Counted from the stretch's first letter, positions 25,143 through 33,475 are shown. The stretch is 64,000 bases of DNA from an uncultured Tenacibaculum sp. (GCF_947504135.1 NZ_CANNGG010000003.1:434001-498000); one strand, 5' to 3'. Notes: generated by a model not told the origin, from the sequence alone. Numbers and translations are program-made.

Positions 25143-25272
25143 GTTGCCTAACAACGTGTATAGTTCATTGCTTCTGAATTTCCTATCGGAAATTCCTCGC
25201 AATTTTACTATCTTCGTTTCTTAATCTGAAAATCCTAGCGGATTTTCACGCAACAAACCATACACAAACACG
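25143..25272 (+). repeat. attC-like site of cassette 3
   Basis: The site is 130 bp. Outer core GTTGCCTAAC contains GCCTAAC, a perfect RYYYAAC, and complements the cassette start GTTAGGCAAC. Inner arms GTGTATAGTTCATTGC and GCAACAAACCATACAC differ from pairing at three positions, all bottom-strand wobbles. Two apical hairpins are present: GAATTTCC-TATC-GGAAATTC and TGAAAATCC-TAGC-GGATTTTCA. Confidence 0.82.
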
Positions 25273-25306
25273 TTAGCAATAATACAAAAAACACTTTTTC
25301 GGAAAA

Positions 25307-25993
25307 TTGAACCATAGATTTTATAATAAGAATAAAAAAGAGCAAAATAGAATCTTAATTGTGTTAGCAATTTGCTCTCTTATAATGATTTTATCATCAG
25401 TTATTATATCAATTTACTCAGGAATATACATAATTGGTATTTTGACATTTGCAATAACCTTATCCGTAATTGCACCTTTTTTCGATATGCCTTCCTTGAA
25501 AAAAAGTGGAAAAATGATTTATTATTCTTCTTTATTTATAACCGAAAAACCTAAAGATGGACTAATCAAAATTCACGGTGGAACTTTATTTGATTACTAT
25601 TTTGTAATTGACAAAAAAATGAATGGGAAACAAAGAACCAACTTTATAATACAAAAGTATTTAGATGGACTTTTGCACCTAATGGAAGAATATAAGAATG
25701 ATAAGAAAATGAAAATTCGAGGGACAAGCTACATAATAAATAAAAAAACAGCGGAAAAAATTGGCTTTGAAATTGTTGAAACTGACATTTTGCAGAAAAT
25801 AATTCTAATTTGTAACTATTGCAATATTTTGATTTCAAATTCAATAGCTAAAAAAAAATTATCATTTCCGAAATTGAACAAGACTAAAACATTTGAGGCT
25901 AATGTGAGTCAATTACTTAAGCGGAAAGAATATATTGAGAGTTTAAACAAATCGTTAAAAAGTACTATTGCTAACAATGTATATAAAAAATAG
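25307..25993 (+). CDS. Hypothetical membrane protein (cassette cargo)
   Basis: The start is TTG. Two closely spaced hydrophobic segments (about residues 18-38 and 42-62) are followed by a cytoplasmic Lys-rich domain of 160 residues with no motif I recognise. The last residues (STIANNVYKK) are encoded inside the attC-like site of the same cassette, so the gene runs into its recombination site. It is the only gene of cassette 4. Confidence 0.65.
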   Translation: MNHRFYNKNKKEQNRILIVLAICSLIMILSSVIISIYSGIYIIGILTFAITLSVIAPFFDMPSLKKSGKMIYYSSLFITEKPKDGLIKIHGGTLFDYYFVIDKKMNGKQRTNFIIQKYLDGLLHLMEEYKNDKKMKIRGTSYIINKKTAEKIGFEIVETDILQKIILICNYCNILISNSIAKKKLSFPKLNKTKTFEANVSQLLKRKEYIESLNKSLKSTIANNVYKK

Positions 25994-26162
25994 CGCGAGC
26001 AGTTGCAATTACAAAGGTTCAAGCAATTTTTTCGAGGTCGCCAAATTTTTAAATTTGGCTATTTGAGAAAAGAAAGATAAATAGAAAAATTTAAAAATTC
26101 GGCTTGAGTACAACCGAATGGTTTGCGCCCTTTTTCAGCGCTACTTTTCATATACTCGACCG
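25966..26162 (+). repeat. attC-like site of cassette 4
   Basis: At 197 bp this is the longest site. Outer core TATTGCTAAC complements the cassette start GTTAGCAATA exactly. Inner arms TATATAAAAAATAGCGC and GCGCTACTTTTCATATA pair except for two bottom-strand wobbles. The apical part holds an AT-rich palindrome around CAAATTTTTAAATTTG. The junction is ACCG/TTACAACCA, where TTACAACCA is the end of aat read on the plus strand. Confidence 0.75.
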
Positions 26163-26786
26163 TTACAACCACTTCAAAAACTCCTCTCTAGGAATTTCTC
26201 TCGCGCCTAAACTTGCTAGATGGTCGTTATATACTTGGCAATCGATGAGTTTGTAACCTCCTTTTTGAGCTAAATGGATAAACGCTACTTTACTCATATT
26301 ACTTACTTTGCTAAACATGCTTTCGCCACAAAACACCCCATTTCCTAAATCTACTCCGTACAAACCTGCAACTAGTTTGTCATCTATCCATACTTCAATA
26401 GATTTTGCATAGCCTTTGTTGTGTAAGTTTATATATGCATCTTCCATTTCATCGGTAATCCAAGTACCTAATTGATCAAAACGATTGATGTGTCGGCAAT
26501 TAAAAATCACCTCATCAAAAGCTTTGTTTTCTGTTATCGTAAAACGACCCTTTTTCAACACTTGCTTCATCGATTTGGAAATCTTTACCTCTTCAGGAAA
26601 TAATACCATACGCTCCCAAGGAGAATACCAAATAATTGGTTCACCTTCATTAAACCACGGAAAAATTCCATGTTGGTAAGCATACACCAATCGCTCAACC
26701 GATAAATCACCGCCCAAAGCCAGTAAACCATCTTCTGTGGCCAATTCATACGGTGGAAACTCTATTTTTTCAGAAAGCCAAATCAT
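26163..26786 (-). CDS. aat: Leucyl/phenylalanyl-tRNA--protein transferase
   Basis: The 207 residues match Aat: FPPYELATEDGLLALGGDLS, YQHGIFPWFNEGEPIIWYSPWERMVLFP, WITDEMEDAYINLHNKGYAKSIEVW, GLYGVDLGNGVFCGESMFS and LIDCQVYNDHLASLGAREIPR. The enzyme adds Leu or Phe to N-terminal Lys or Arg of proteins, marking them for ClpAP. It sits 18 bases downstream of the AtoE-type gene and may be co-transcribed. Its stop codon coincides with the last junction of the cassette array; the coding sequence is intact. Confidence 0.93.
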   Translation of the reverse strand: MIWLSEKIEFPPYELATEDGLLALGGDLSVERLVYAYQHGIFPWFNEGEPIIWYSPWERMVLFPEEVKISKSMKQVLKKGRFTITENKAFDEVIFNCRHINRFDQLGTWITDEMEDAYINLHNKGYAKSIEVWIDDKLVAGLYGVDLGNGVFCGESMFSKVSNMSKVAFIHLAQKGGYKLIDCQVYNDHLASLGAREIPREEFLKWL

Positions 26787-26804
26787 TTTTAGATAATTAG
26801 ATTC

Positions 26805-28184
26805 TTAGAATAGTAATAATCCCAACAAATATATGGCACTTCCTACCACCATTGCAATTAACGTGTAGGGTAAAATTTCTTTTGCTTTTAGTTTCGTAAT
26901 TCCTAATAAGGGTAATGCCCAAAAGGGCTGTAACATATTAGTTATTTGGTCTCCGTATGCTAGTGCCATAATTGCTTTAGGCAACGGAACCCCTAATTTT
27001 AATGCACTTTCTACCACAATAGGTCCTTGTACAATCCACTGTCCTCCCCCACTCGGTACAAAAATATTGACTAAACCAGCACTAAAAAACGTAAATATGG
27101 GTAAGGTAGTTGCAGTTGCTATCGACACGAAAAAATCAGAAATTAAAGTAACCATTCCAGTACTCTTCATCACGCCCATAATACCAAAATACAGTGGAAA
27201 CTGAATTAAAATTCCAGATACATCACTAATCGATTCTCCCACAGCACTGGTAAACTTTTTAAAACTTCCGTGAAGGATAATTCCTAACCCTAACATAAAA
27301 AAGTTTATGAGATTCGGTGTAATTTTTAACTGTTGAATATCTGTCCAATAACGGTAGCTAAACGCTACTAAAATCAACACACCAAAAGCAATGGCTAACC
27401 ATTGAGAACTATCCAATCTTTCTGCTTGGGTACTAACCTTTTCATCAGTATGCATCTGATATTCTGGTAAATTAATCGCTGTTGGAGCTGCTTTCTTTCC
27501 TAAAAAATAAAAGGTTGCCGATACCGCAGCTACTACCACGAAAAAAATTAGCAAATTCCACCAACTAAAAATCGTTTGAGAATAATCAATCACATCAGGT
27601 ATTTGAGCTAAAACCTCACCTGAAGAAACCGATTGCATAATACTTTTAATATGTCCGCTTTCGTTAATTTTTATCGGTGCTGATCCAGAAATTCCACCAT
27701 GCCAAACCATCAATCCCATATAACCCGCCGCTCCAATAATTGGGTAATTTAGTTTGATATTGTGTTGTTGCGCATGTTCTGCTACTTTACGTGCCAACAA
27801 AGCTCCAAAAATGAGTCCTAGCCCCCAATTAAAAAAAGCTACCAACATGGTAGTACAACTTACAATAGCTGCGCTGTTTGCTGTGTTGGTACAGAATTTT
27901 GTTACTTTTAAAATTAAATTACTCACAGGCTTACTCAACACCAACACATGCCCTAATACCAAAATCAACATCATTTGATAGGCAAAAACGAGTAATCCGT
28001 TAGACCAAATTCCGTTTTCCCAAAACTGTAACACCTCTAAAGAATAATTAATTACTGAGCTTTCTTCTGGTTTGGTAAAAAACAGCGCTAACAAAAGTGT
28101 TACGAACGTTAATAAAATAGCGATAGTAAAAGGTGAGGGTAAATATTTTTTGAAAATATTTTCTATAACCTGCGTAATCTTCAT
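26805..28184 (-). CDS. AtoE-type short-chain fatty acid transporter
   Basis: The product is a 459-residue membrane protein with about ten to twelve hydrophobic segments and AtoE family stretches: LPSPFTIAILLTFVTLLLALF, FWENGIWSNGLLVFAYQMMLILVLGH, MVWHGGISGSAPI and FVPSGGGQWIVQGPI. AtoE proteins are thought to carry short-chain fatty acids such as acetoacetate or butyrate across the inner membrane. Length fits. It is divergent from the COG2509 gene across 66 bases. Confidence 0.85.
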   Translation of the reverse strand: MKITQVIENIFKKYLPSPFTIAILLTFVTLLLALFFTKPEESSVINYSLEVLQFWENGIWSNGLLVFAYQMMLILVLGHVLVLSKPVSNLILKVTKFCTNTANSAAIVSCTTMLVAFFNWGLGLIFGALLARKVAEHAQQHNIKLNYPIIGAAGYMGLMVWHGGISGSAPIKINESGHIKSIMQSVSSGEVLAQIPDVIDYSQTIFSWWNLLIFFVVVAAVSATFYFLGKKAAPTAINLPEYQMHTDEKVSTQAERLDSSQWLAIAFGVLILVAFSYRYWTDIQQLKITPNLINFFMLGLGIILHGSFKKFTSAVGESISDVSGILIQFPLYFGIMGVMKSTGMVTLISDFFVSIATATTLPIFTFFSAGLVNIFVPSGGGQWIVQGPIVVESALKLGVPLPKAIMALAYGDQITNMLQPFWALPLLGITKLKAKEILPYTLIAMVVGSAIYLLGLLLF

Positions 28185-28250
28185 TGTTTAAAGTTTGATT
28201 TGCTAAAAATAATCAAATAGAATAAATAGTTTTTTACCTAGTTTTGCAAT

Positions 28251-29807
28251 ATGGTAAAAGAACTTCAATTACGTGTTAATCTAGTAGAAGAACGTAAAGA
28301 CAATATATTACAGTTAAAAGCTGCTAAAAAACTAAGCATTAGTACTGCTGATATTACTAGTGTAAAGGTGTTACGTAAATCGATTGATGCACGTAAAAAA
28401 GAAGTTGTTTTTAACTACAAAGTAGCGGTTTATATAAACGAACCTCAACCTGACACGCCTGATTATATTTTTGAATATCAAGATGTATCAAATGCAAAAG
28501 AAATTCATATTGTTGGTTTTGGTCCTGCGGGAATGTATGCGGCACTTCGTTGTATTGAACTAGGGTATAAACCTATTGTACTTGAGCGTGGTAAAAATGT
28601 ACAAGATCGTCGTAGAGATTTACGTGCTATTAACCAATTTCATGAAGTTAACCCAGATTCTAACTATTGTTTTGGTGAAGGTGGAGCTGGAACCTATTCT
28701 GACGGAAAGTTATATACCCGTAGTTTAAAACGTGGTGATGTTCGTAAAATATTTGAAAACTTAGTATATCATGGTGCTACCGATCAAATTTTGGTTGATG
28801 CGCATCCACATATTGGAACGAATAAACTTCCGAAGATTATTCAAAATATTCGTGAAACTATTTTAAAACACGGTGGCGAAATTCATTTTGAAACCCGTGT
28901 GACCGATTTTATCGTTAAAAACAATAAACTACAAGCTATACAGTTACAAAATGGTTCTGAAATGGCTGTAAATGCAGTGATTTTAGCTACTGGGCATTCG
29001 GCAAGAGATATTTACGAGCTACTCCATAAAAAAGACATTTTACTAAAAGCGAAATCGTTTGCTATGGGAGTTCGTGTAGAGCATCCGCAAGAAATAATTG
29101 ATCAAATTCAGTATAGTTGTTCAGGTCAACGTGATGAATTATTACCAGCTGCTGCGTATAGTTTGGTACATCAAGTTGGAAACCGTGGAGTGTATTCTTT
29201 CTGTATGTGTCCTGGTGGATTCATCGTTCCTGCGGCAACTGCTAATGGTGAAGTGGTGGTAAACGGAATGTCGCCTTCGCGTCGTAATAACAAATTTGCA
29301 AATTCGGGAATCGTTGTCGAAATTAATGTTGATAAAGATTTACCGAAATATGAAAAATACGGAGTTTTAAAAGGGTTACAATATCAAAAAGATTTAGAAA
29401 AGTTAGCGTTTAACGCAGGGGGAAAAAGTCAGGTTGCTCCAGCGCAACGTTTAACTGATTTTGTGGAAGGTAGATTGTCTTCTTCTTTAAATGACTGTTC
29501 GTATCAACCCGGACTGAATTCTTCTCCGCTACATTCGTTACTTCCTAAATTGATTGGAAGCAGATTACGTAAAGGTTTTGCGGCTTTCGGACAAAAAATG
29601 CACGGTTATTATACTGCGGAAGCAAACATTGTTGGGGTGGAATCTAGAACCTCATCTCCCGTAAATATTCCAAGAAAAGAAAACCTTGAACATCCACAAA
29701 TTGAAGGGCTCTTTCCTTGTGGTGAAGGTGGTGGTTATGCCGGTGGTATTATTTCAGCTGCTATGGACGGTGAACGTTGTGCTGAAGCTGCCACTATAAA
29801 TCTGTAA
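28251..29807 (+). CDS. COG2509-type FAD-dependent oxidoreductase
   Basis: An N-terminal domain of about 85 residues precedes a Rossmann FAD site (HIVGFGPAGMYAALR). Further signatures are ERGKNVQDRRRDL, FGEGGAGTYSDGKLYTR and, near the end, LFPCGEGGGYAGGIISAAMDG. This is the uncharacterised FAD-dependent dehydrogenase family COG2509. The substrate is unknown. Length 518 is typical. A TAGTTTTG box ends four bases before the ATG, which suggests a leaderless message. Confidence 0.88.
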   Translation: MVKELQLRVNLVEERKDNILQLKAAKKLSISTADITSVKVLRKSIDARKKEVVFNYKVAVYINEPQPDTPDYIFEYQDVSNAKEIHIVGFGPAGMYAALRCIELGYKPIVLERGKNVQDRRRDLRAINQFHEVNPDSNYCFGEGGAGTYSDGKLYTRSLKRGDVRKIFENLVYHGATDQILVDAHPHIGTNKLPKIIQNIRETILKHGGEIHFETRVTDFIVKNNKLQAIQLQNGSEMAVNAVILATGHSARDIYELLHKKDILLKAKSFAMGVRVEHPQEIIDQIQYSCSGQRDELLPAAAYSLVHQVGNRGVYSFCMCPGGFIVPAATANGEVVVNGMSPSRRNNKFANSGIVVEINVDKDLPKYEKYGVLKGLQYQKDLEKLAFNAGGKSQVAPAQRLTDFVEGRLSSSLNDCSYQPGLNSSPLHSLLPKLIGSRLRKGFAAFGQKMHGYYTAEANIVGVESRTSSPVNIPRKENLEHPQIEGLFPCGEGGGYAGGIISAAMDGERCAEAATINL

Positions 29808-29885
29808 ATTAACAAATATTTGTTGGTGTAATTTCTAATTACCTCGTACTTTTGCTATTCCTAAAAATTAGAGGCTTTTTTAGCG

Positions 29886-30521
29886 ATGAGTAAAAAGAAT
29901 AAAAAAAATAACAAAAAGAAAATAGATAAGCCGCATTATAAACGTTTACACAACTACTATAATCGCACTGGTTTTTACATGTTCATTTGGATTAGCTTGA
30001 AGAAAGCTTTTTGGCCAATTGTTGGAGCTGTTGTTGGTATATTATTATTTAACAAGTATGTTTATAATATTAACGATGGTTTACAAACCATGACTGAAAC
30101 CTTTTCTAGAACAGGAGTTTTAATTACTTTTTTTATCTCTGAAACTATTTTAGGATTAATTCCGCCAGAGATTTTCATCGCTTGGTCTAAGAAAACTGAA
30201 GATCCTATTGTAAATATTTCTTTATTAGCTACCTTATCTTATTTAGGAGGTTTGTGTGCTTACTTCATAGGTAGGGCTTCTTTAAAGATTGACTCTGTAA
30301 GAAATTATTTAGAGGTTAAAATGGCTAAAAACCTTAAAAACACTAGTAAATGGGGTGGGTTTTTAATTTTAGTAGGTGCACTATTACCACTACCTTTTGC
30401 CATTAGCTGTTTAACTGCTGGTATGATTAAATACCCTTTTAAAAATGTAGTTTTTGTAGGCTTATTTCGTTTTGCTCGTTTTGCTATTTATGCATGGGCT
30501 ATTTTTTCGGTAGTAAATTAA
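29886..30521 (+). CDS. VTT/DedA-like membrane protein
   Basis: A strongly basic N-terminus (14 Lys in the first 26 residues) precedes about four to five hydrophobic segments. FISETILGLIPPEIFIAW and GGFLILVGALLPLPFAISCLTAGMIKYPF resemble the VTT (SNARE-associated/DedA) domain with its conserved G-x-LLP loop. Related proteins flip or move lipids, but the match here is partial. The DUF1456 gene follows after 12 bases and is likely co-transcribed. Confidence 0.6.
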   Translation: MSKKNKKNNKKKIDKPHYKRLHNYYNRTGFYMFIWISLKKAFWPIVGAVVGILLFNKYVYNINDGLQTMTETFSRTGVLITFFISETILGLIPPEIFIAWSKKTEDPIVNISLLATLSYLGGLCAYFIGRASLKIDSVRNYLEVKMAKNLKNTSKWGGFLILVGALLPLPFAISCLTAGMIKYPFKNVVFVGLFRFARFAIYAWAIFSVVN

Positions 30522-30533
30522 CTTAAAACAATT

Positions 30534-30782
30534 ATGGGACTAACTAACAACGATATTTTTAAAAAGCTACGAGTAGCACATAAATTAAGAGATACTGATA
30601 TTATTGACATCTGTGCTTTGGTAGATTTTAAAGTTTCTAAATCGGAAATCAACGCTATTTTCAGAAAAGAAGATCACCCTAAGTATATGGAGTGCGGCGA
30701 TCAATTTTTACGTAACTTTTTAAACGGATTAATTATTCATTTAAGAGGTCCGATGCCTGAGAAAAAGCCAACAAAAAAGTAA
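30534..30782 (+). CDS. DUF1456 family protein, single repeat
   Basis: The 82 residues contain NDIFKKLRVAHKLRDTDIIDI, then a short helix and CGDQFLRNFLNGLIIHLRG, as in DUF1456. E. coli YehS has two copies of this unit; here only one is present, so the protein may act as a dimer. The function is unknown. A strong terminator follows. Confidence 0.8.
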   Translation: MGLTNNDIFKKLRVAHKLRDTDIIDICALVDFKVSKSEINAIFRKEDHPKYMECGDQFLRNFLNGLIIHLRGPMPEKKPTKK

Positions 30783-30808
30783 CCACACCACTAACACTTA
30801 TATAATTA

Positions 30809-30845
30809 AAAAACCTTCTGATTTAAATCAGAAGGTTTTTATTTT
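30809..30845 (+). terminator. Intrinsic terminator
   Basis: Perfect inverted repeat AACCTTCTGATTT / AAATCAGAAGGTT with flanking A and T runs. Confidence 0.9.
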
Positions 30846-30962
30846 CCCCTTAAATTCCTCACTCAATATCTTTTATTGAACGATTACATTACAAATGTAC
30901 AGCTCTCTTTTCATTGAGTAAAAGACATATCCGTAAATAAAAATGTAGTTTTCCGCAAAACA

Positions 30963-30994
30963 CAAAAAGAGCGCTAATTTAGCGCTCTTTTTTG
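30963..30994 (-). terminator. Terminator of the DUF3127 gene
   Basis: Stem AAAGAGCGCTA / TAGCGCTCTTT with runs of A and T on either side. It follows the end of the minus-strand gene by 24 bases. Confidence 0.85.
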
Positions 30995-31017
30995 TATTCA
31001 TGGTTTTCTAAATATTC

Positions 31018-31383
31018 TTAGAATGGTAAATCATCTGGTTCGTTAGCAGATAAATCTGGAGCTGGCTCAAATTGATCAGCTGGTGGAATGTTTTGTGAAG
31101 CAGCTTGTGCTAAGTTTTCAATTCTCCATCCTTGAATAGAGTTGAAGTATTTAGCTTCTCCTTGTGGATTAATCCATTCTCTTCCTCTTAAATTAATAGA
31201 AACCTTTACATCTTGCCCTACCTGATAACTGTTTAATAAATCACATTTATCTTGAATAAATTCAATTAATAACATTTGAGGATATTGCTCATCAGTAGTT
31301 ACTACTAGTTCACGCTTTCTAAATCCGTTAGACCCAAATGTTTGTGTCTCGTTAATTAATTTAATTTTTCCTATTACTTCCAT
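31018..31383 (-). CDS. DUF3127 protein with SSB-like acidic tip
   Basis: Residues 1-90 form a beta-rich OB-like domain known as DUF3127 (MEVIGKIKLINETQTFGSNGFRKRELVV, WINPQGEAKYFNSIQGWRI). A flexible Gln/Ala/Pro linker follows, and the last residues are NEPDDLPF. That tip closely resembles the DDDIPF end of single-strand DNA-binding proteins, which recruits repair enzymes. A role with single-stranded DNA is therefore plausible but not shown. It is seven bases downstream of the flavin reductase gene. Confidence 0.8.
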   Translation of the reverse strand: MEVIGKIKLINETQTFGSNGFRKRELVVTTDEQYPQMLLIEFIQDKCDLLNSYQVGQDVKVSINLRGREWINPQGEAKYFNSIQGWRIENLAQAASQNIPPADQFEPAPDLSANEPDDLPF

Positions 31384-31390
31384 TTCTTAT

Positions 31391-32251
31391 CTATTTAATT
31401 AAAAGTACCTTCCAAGCACTTTCTACATCATTGTTTTGTAAATACTCTTGTGCAAAAGTATGTTTTTTTTCAGTTGAAATACCCACAAATTGTGCATGTT
31501 CTTTCGCAAAGTTATTAACATCTTCATCGCTAGGTAACTGTTCTACATTCCCTAACATTCCTAGATTATTACCTGTTAATACATTACTGCTTCTTATTTC
31601 TTCAGGAATTTGGTCTACTCCAATTCCTAAGGTAGTTAATGGTTTTGGAATTTCAAAAAAGCCATCTCTTGCTCTACTGTAATAATTGCCTCCTGCTCTG
31701 GCTACTAAATCTATTTTATGTTGGTCTATACTACCATCTTCTGCCAATACATCTTCGTTTACATGTAGTTTTACTACCTCACAAACAATTAAGTTTCCTG
31801 CTCCACCTTCTTCACCTGTATAAATGATATCTTTTACTTTACACTCAAATTGTACAGGAGACTCCGCTACTCTAAACGGCTTTATCTCATCTGATGGCAA
31901 CATCGTAAAACCAGCTTTTATAAACTCATTTACTCCTTTAGGGTACATCGTACTACTCAACGACATTTGCTGAACAATATCGTAATTCACAATATTAATA
32001 ACCACTTCTTTGGTTGCTTCAGCATTGTCTAATGTATGTTTGGTTTTATTTCCTCTTACACTACGTGCTGGAGAAAAAATCATAATTGGTGGGTTTGCCC
32101 CAAATACATTAAAAAAACTAAATGGTGATAAATTTGGGTTTCCATCTGCATCTACAGTACTTGCAAAAGCAATAGGTCTTGGAGCTACAGCTCCTAATAA
32201 ATATCCATGAAGTTTAGAAGTTGGTATATCTTTAGGGTTTATTGATAACAT
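31391..32251 (-). CDS. Flavin reductase-like (FMN-binding split barrel) protein
   Basis: The N-terminal 200 residues match the flavoredoxin/flavin reductase domain: LLGAVAPRPIAFASTVDADGN, NLSPFSFFNVFGANPPIMIFSP and the central VVINIVNYD. The C-terminal 80 residues are an extension common in Bacteroidota homologues. It probably binds FMN; the physiological partner is unknown. It diverges from the histidine kinase gene across 75 bases. Confidence 0.85.
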   Translation of the reverse strand: MLSINPKDIPTSKLHGYLLGAVAPRPIAFASTVDADGNPNLSPFSFFNVFGANPPIMIFSPARSVRGNKTKHTLDNAEATKEVVINIVNYDIVQQMSLSSTMYPKGVNEFIKAGFTMLPSDEIKPFRVAESPVQFECKVKDIIYTGEEGGAGNLIVCEVVKLHVNEDVLAEDGSIDQHKIDLVARAGGNYYSRARDGFFEIPKPLTTLGIGVDQIPEEIRSSNVLTGNNLGMLGNVEQLPSDEDVNNFAKEHAQFVGISTEKKHTFAQEYLQNNDVESAWKVLLIK

Positions 32252-32326
32252 TCTATATAATTTTAGTGTAAATATACTACCTATTTATAAATTTAGTTAT
32301 TCTAGATAATAGTTTATATTTGATTG

Positions 32327-33475
32327 ATGGTTTTTTTTAGAAACACTTACTGGGTAAAACGTATTGCTATTAGTATTTCATTACTTATCGTTTTATTTAT
32401 TTTATGGAATACCTATGTGTTTTTTCAAAAATTCAAAAAAGATGAACGCGCTAAGATGGAGATTTATGCCACTGCTATTAAAGAAGCTGCAGCTAATTCT
32501 GATTCTAACGGTAGTTTTAATTTAGTAACAAAAGTTTACCAAACGATAGAAAACATTCCTACCATTTCAGTTCATGAAAATGGTGACATTAAAGAATTTA
32601 ACAATCTAGATTCTATCAAGTCGAAAGACCCTAAATACCTTCAACAGCAATTGTACGTTATGAAAAATCAAAATGAGCCAATTGTAATCGAGTATTTAGG
32701 GGTTAAAGAATACATTTATTATAGAAACTCCGATCTTTTATACCGACTAAAATATTATCCACTTGCACTAGTACTAATTTTAGGCTTGTTTCTCACCATT
32801 ATTTATATGGTTTATAAATCGAATAAAGTTGCCGAACAAAATAAGTTATGGACAGGTATGGCCAAAGAAACAGCGCATCAAATAGGAACGCCTCTTTCTT
32901 CTTTATTAGGATGGATTGCTATTTTACGTACTGAAAATGTAAGTAGTGATTATGTTGATGAAATTGAAAAAGATGTTCGCCGTTTAAACACCATCGCAAA
33001 TCGTTTTTCTAAAATAGGATCTCTTCCTGAGTTAAAATCCAACAACATTGTATCGATTACTAAAACTGCTTTTGATTACTTAGAAAATAGAAGTTCTAAA
33101 CAAATTTCTTTTTCTTTTACTACTGAAGCTGAAGAAATCCAAACCAACTTAAACACCGAATTATATGGTTGGGTAATAGAGAACTTAATTAAAAATGCTA
33201 TTGATGCTATGCAAGGCAAAGGGAGATTATCTGTTAGCATTAGTGAAAGCTCTAAAAATGTAAAAATCCTAATTTTAGATACCGGAAAAGGAATTCCTAA
33301 ATCTCAGTTTACACAAATATTTAATCCTGGTTTTACCACTAAAAAACGTGGTTGGGGACTCGGGTTATCGCTCTCTAAACGAATTATTGAAGATTACCAC
33401 AACGGAAAAATACATGTATTAAAATCTGAACTAGGAAAAGGAACTACGTTTGAGATTTTATTGAATAAGGTTTAA
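32327..33475 (+). CDS. Sensor histidine kinase
   Basis: I use the ATG at 32327; a TTG directly before it is in frame. Two transmembrane helices (about residues 13-33 and 147-168) flank a periplasmic sensor domain of 110 residues. The phosphorylated His is H184 (ETAHQIGTPLSSLLG), followed by an ATPase domain with the N box (ENLIKNAIDAM), DTGKGIP and GWGLGLSLSKRI. No response regulator lies next to it, so it is an orphan kinase. The H box with QIGTPLSS is typical of a Bacteroidota subgroup. Confidence 0.9.
   Translation: MVFFRNTYWVKRIAISISLLIVLFILWNTYVFFQKFKKDERAKMEIYATAIKEAAANSDSNGSFNLVTKVYQTIENIPTISVHENGDIKEFNNLDSIKSKDPKYLQQQLYVMKNQNEPIVIEYLGVKEYIYYRNSDLLYRLKYYPLALVLILGLFLTIIYMVYKSNKVAEQNKLWTGMAKETAHQIGTPLSSLLGWIAILRTENVSSDYVDEIEKDVRRLNTIANRFSKIGSLPELKSNNIVSITKTAFDYLENRSSKQISFSFTTEAEEIQTNLNTELYGWVIENLIKNAIDAMQGKGRLSVSISESSKNVKILILDTGKGIPKSQFTQIFNPGFTTKKRGWGLGLSLSKRIIEDYHNGKIHVLKSELGKGTTFEILLNKV

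Larger units (their letters stand above)
22309..26162 (+). mobile_element. Integron-type array of four gene cassettes (CALIN-like)
   Basis: Four head-to-tail units: 22309-23289, 23290-23983, 23984-25272 and 25273-26162. Each starts at TT of a GTT, has its first gene 18-34 bases later on the plus strand, and ends in a long imperfect palindrome. The palindrome's outer core is the reverse complement of the unit's own first bases: GTTGGCAAC/GTTGCCAAC, GTTGTACACA/TGTGTACAAC, GTTAGGCAAC/GTTGCCTAAC and GTTAGCAATA/TATTGCTAAC. This is the rule for integron cassettes that passed through a circular form. No integrase is present, so by known terms it is a cluster of attC sites lacking an integrase. The array ends inside the stop codon of aat. 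Confidence 0.85.

Noticed and set aside
22309..26162. Reading the array as a transposon or genomic island
   Set aside because: There is no transposase, no terminal inverted repeat shared by the whole segment and no target duplication. Unit-specific cores fit cassettes better.
26163..26786. aat truncated by the cassette array
   Set aside because: The coding sequence reads through to a normal C-terminus and stop; only the downstream flank has changed.
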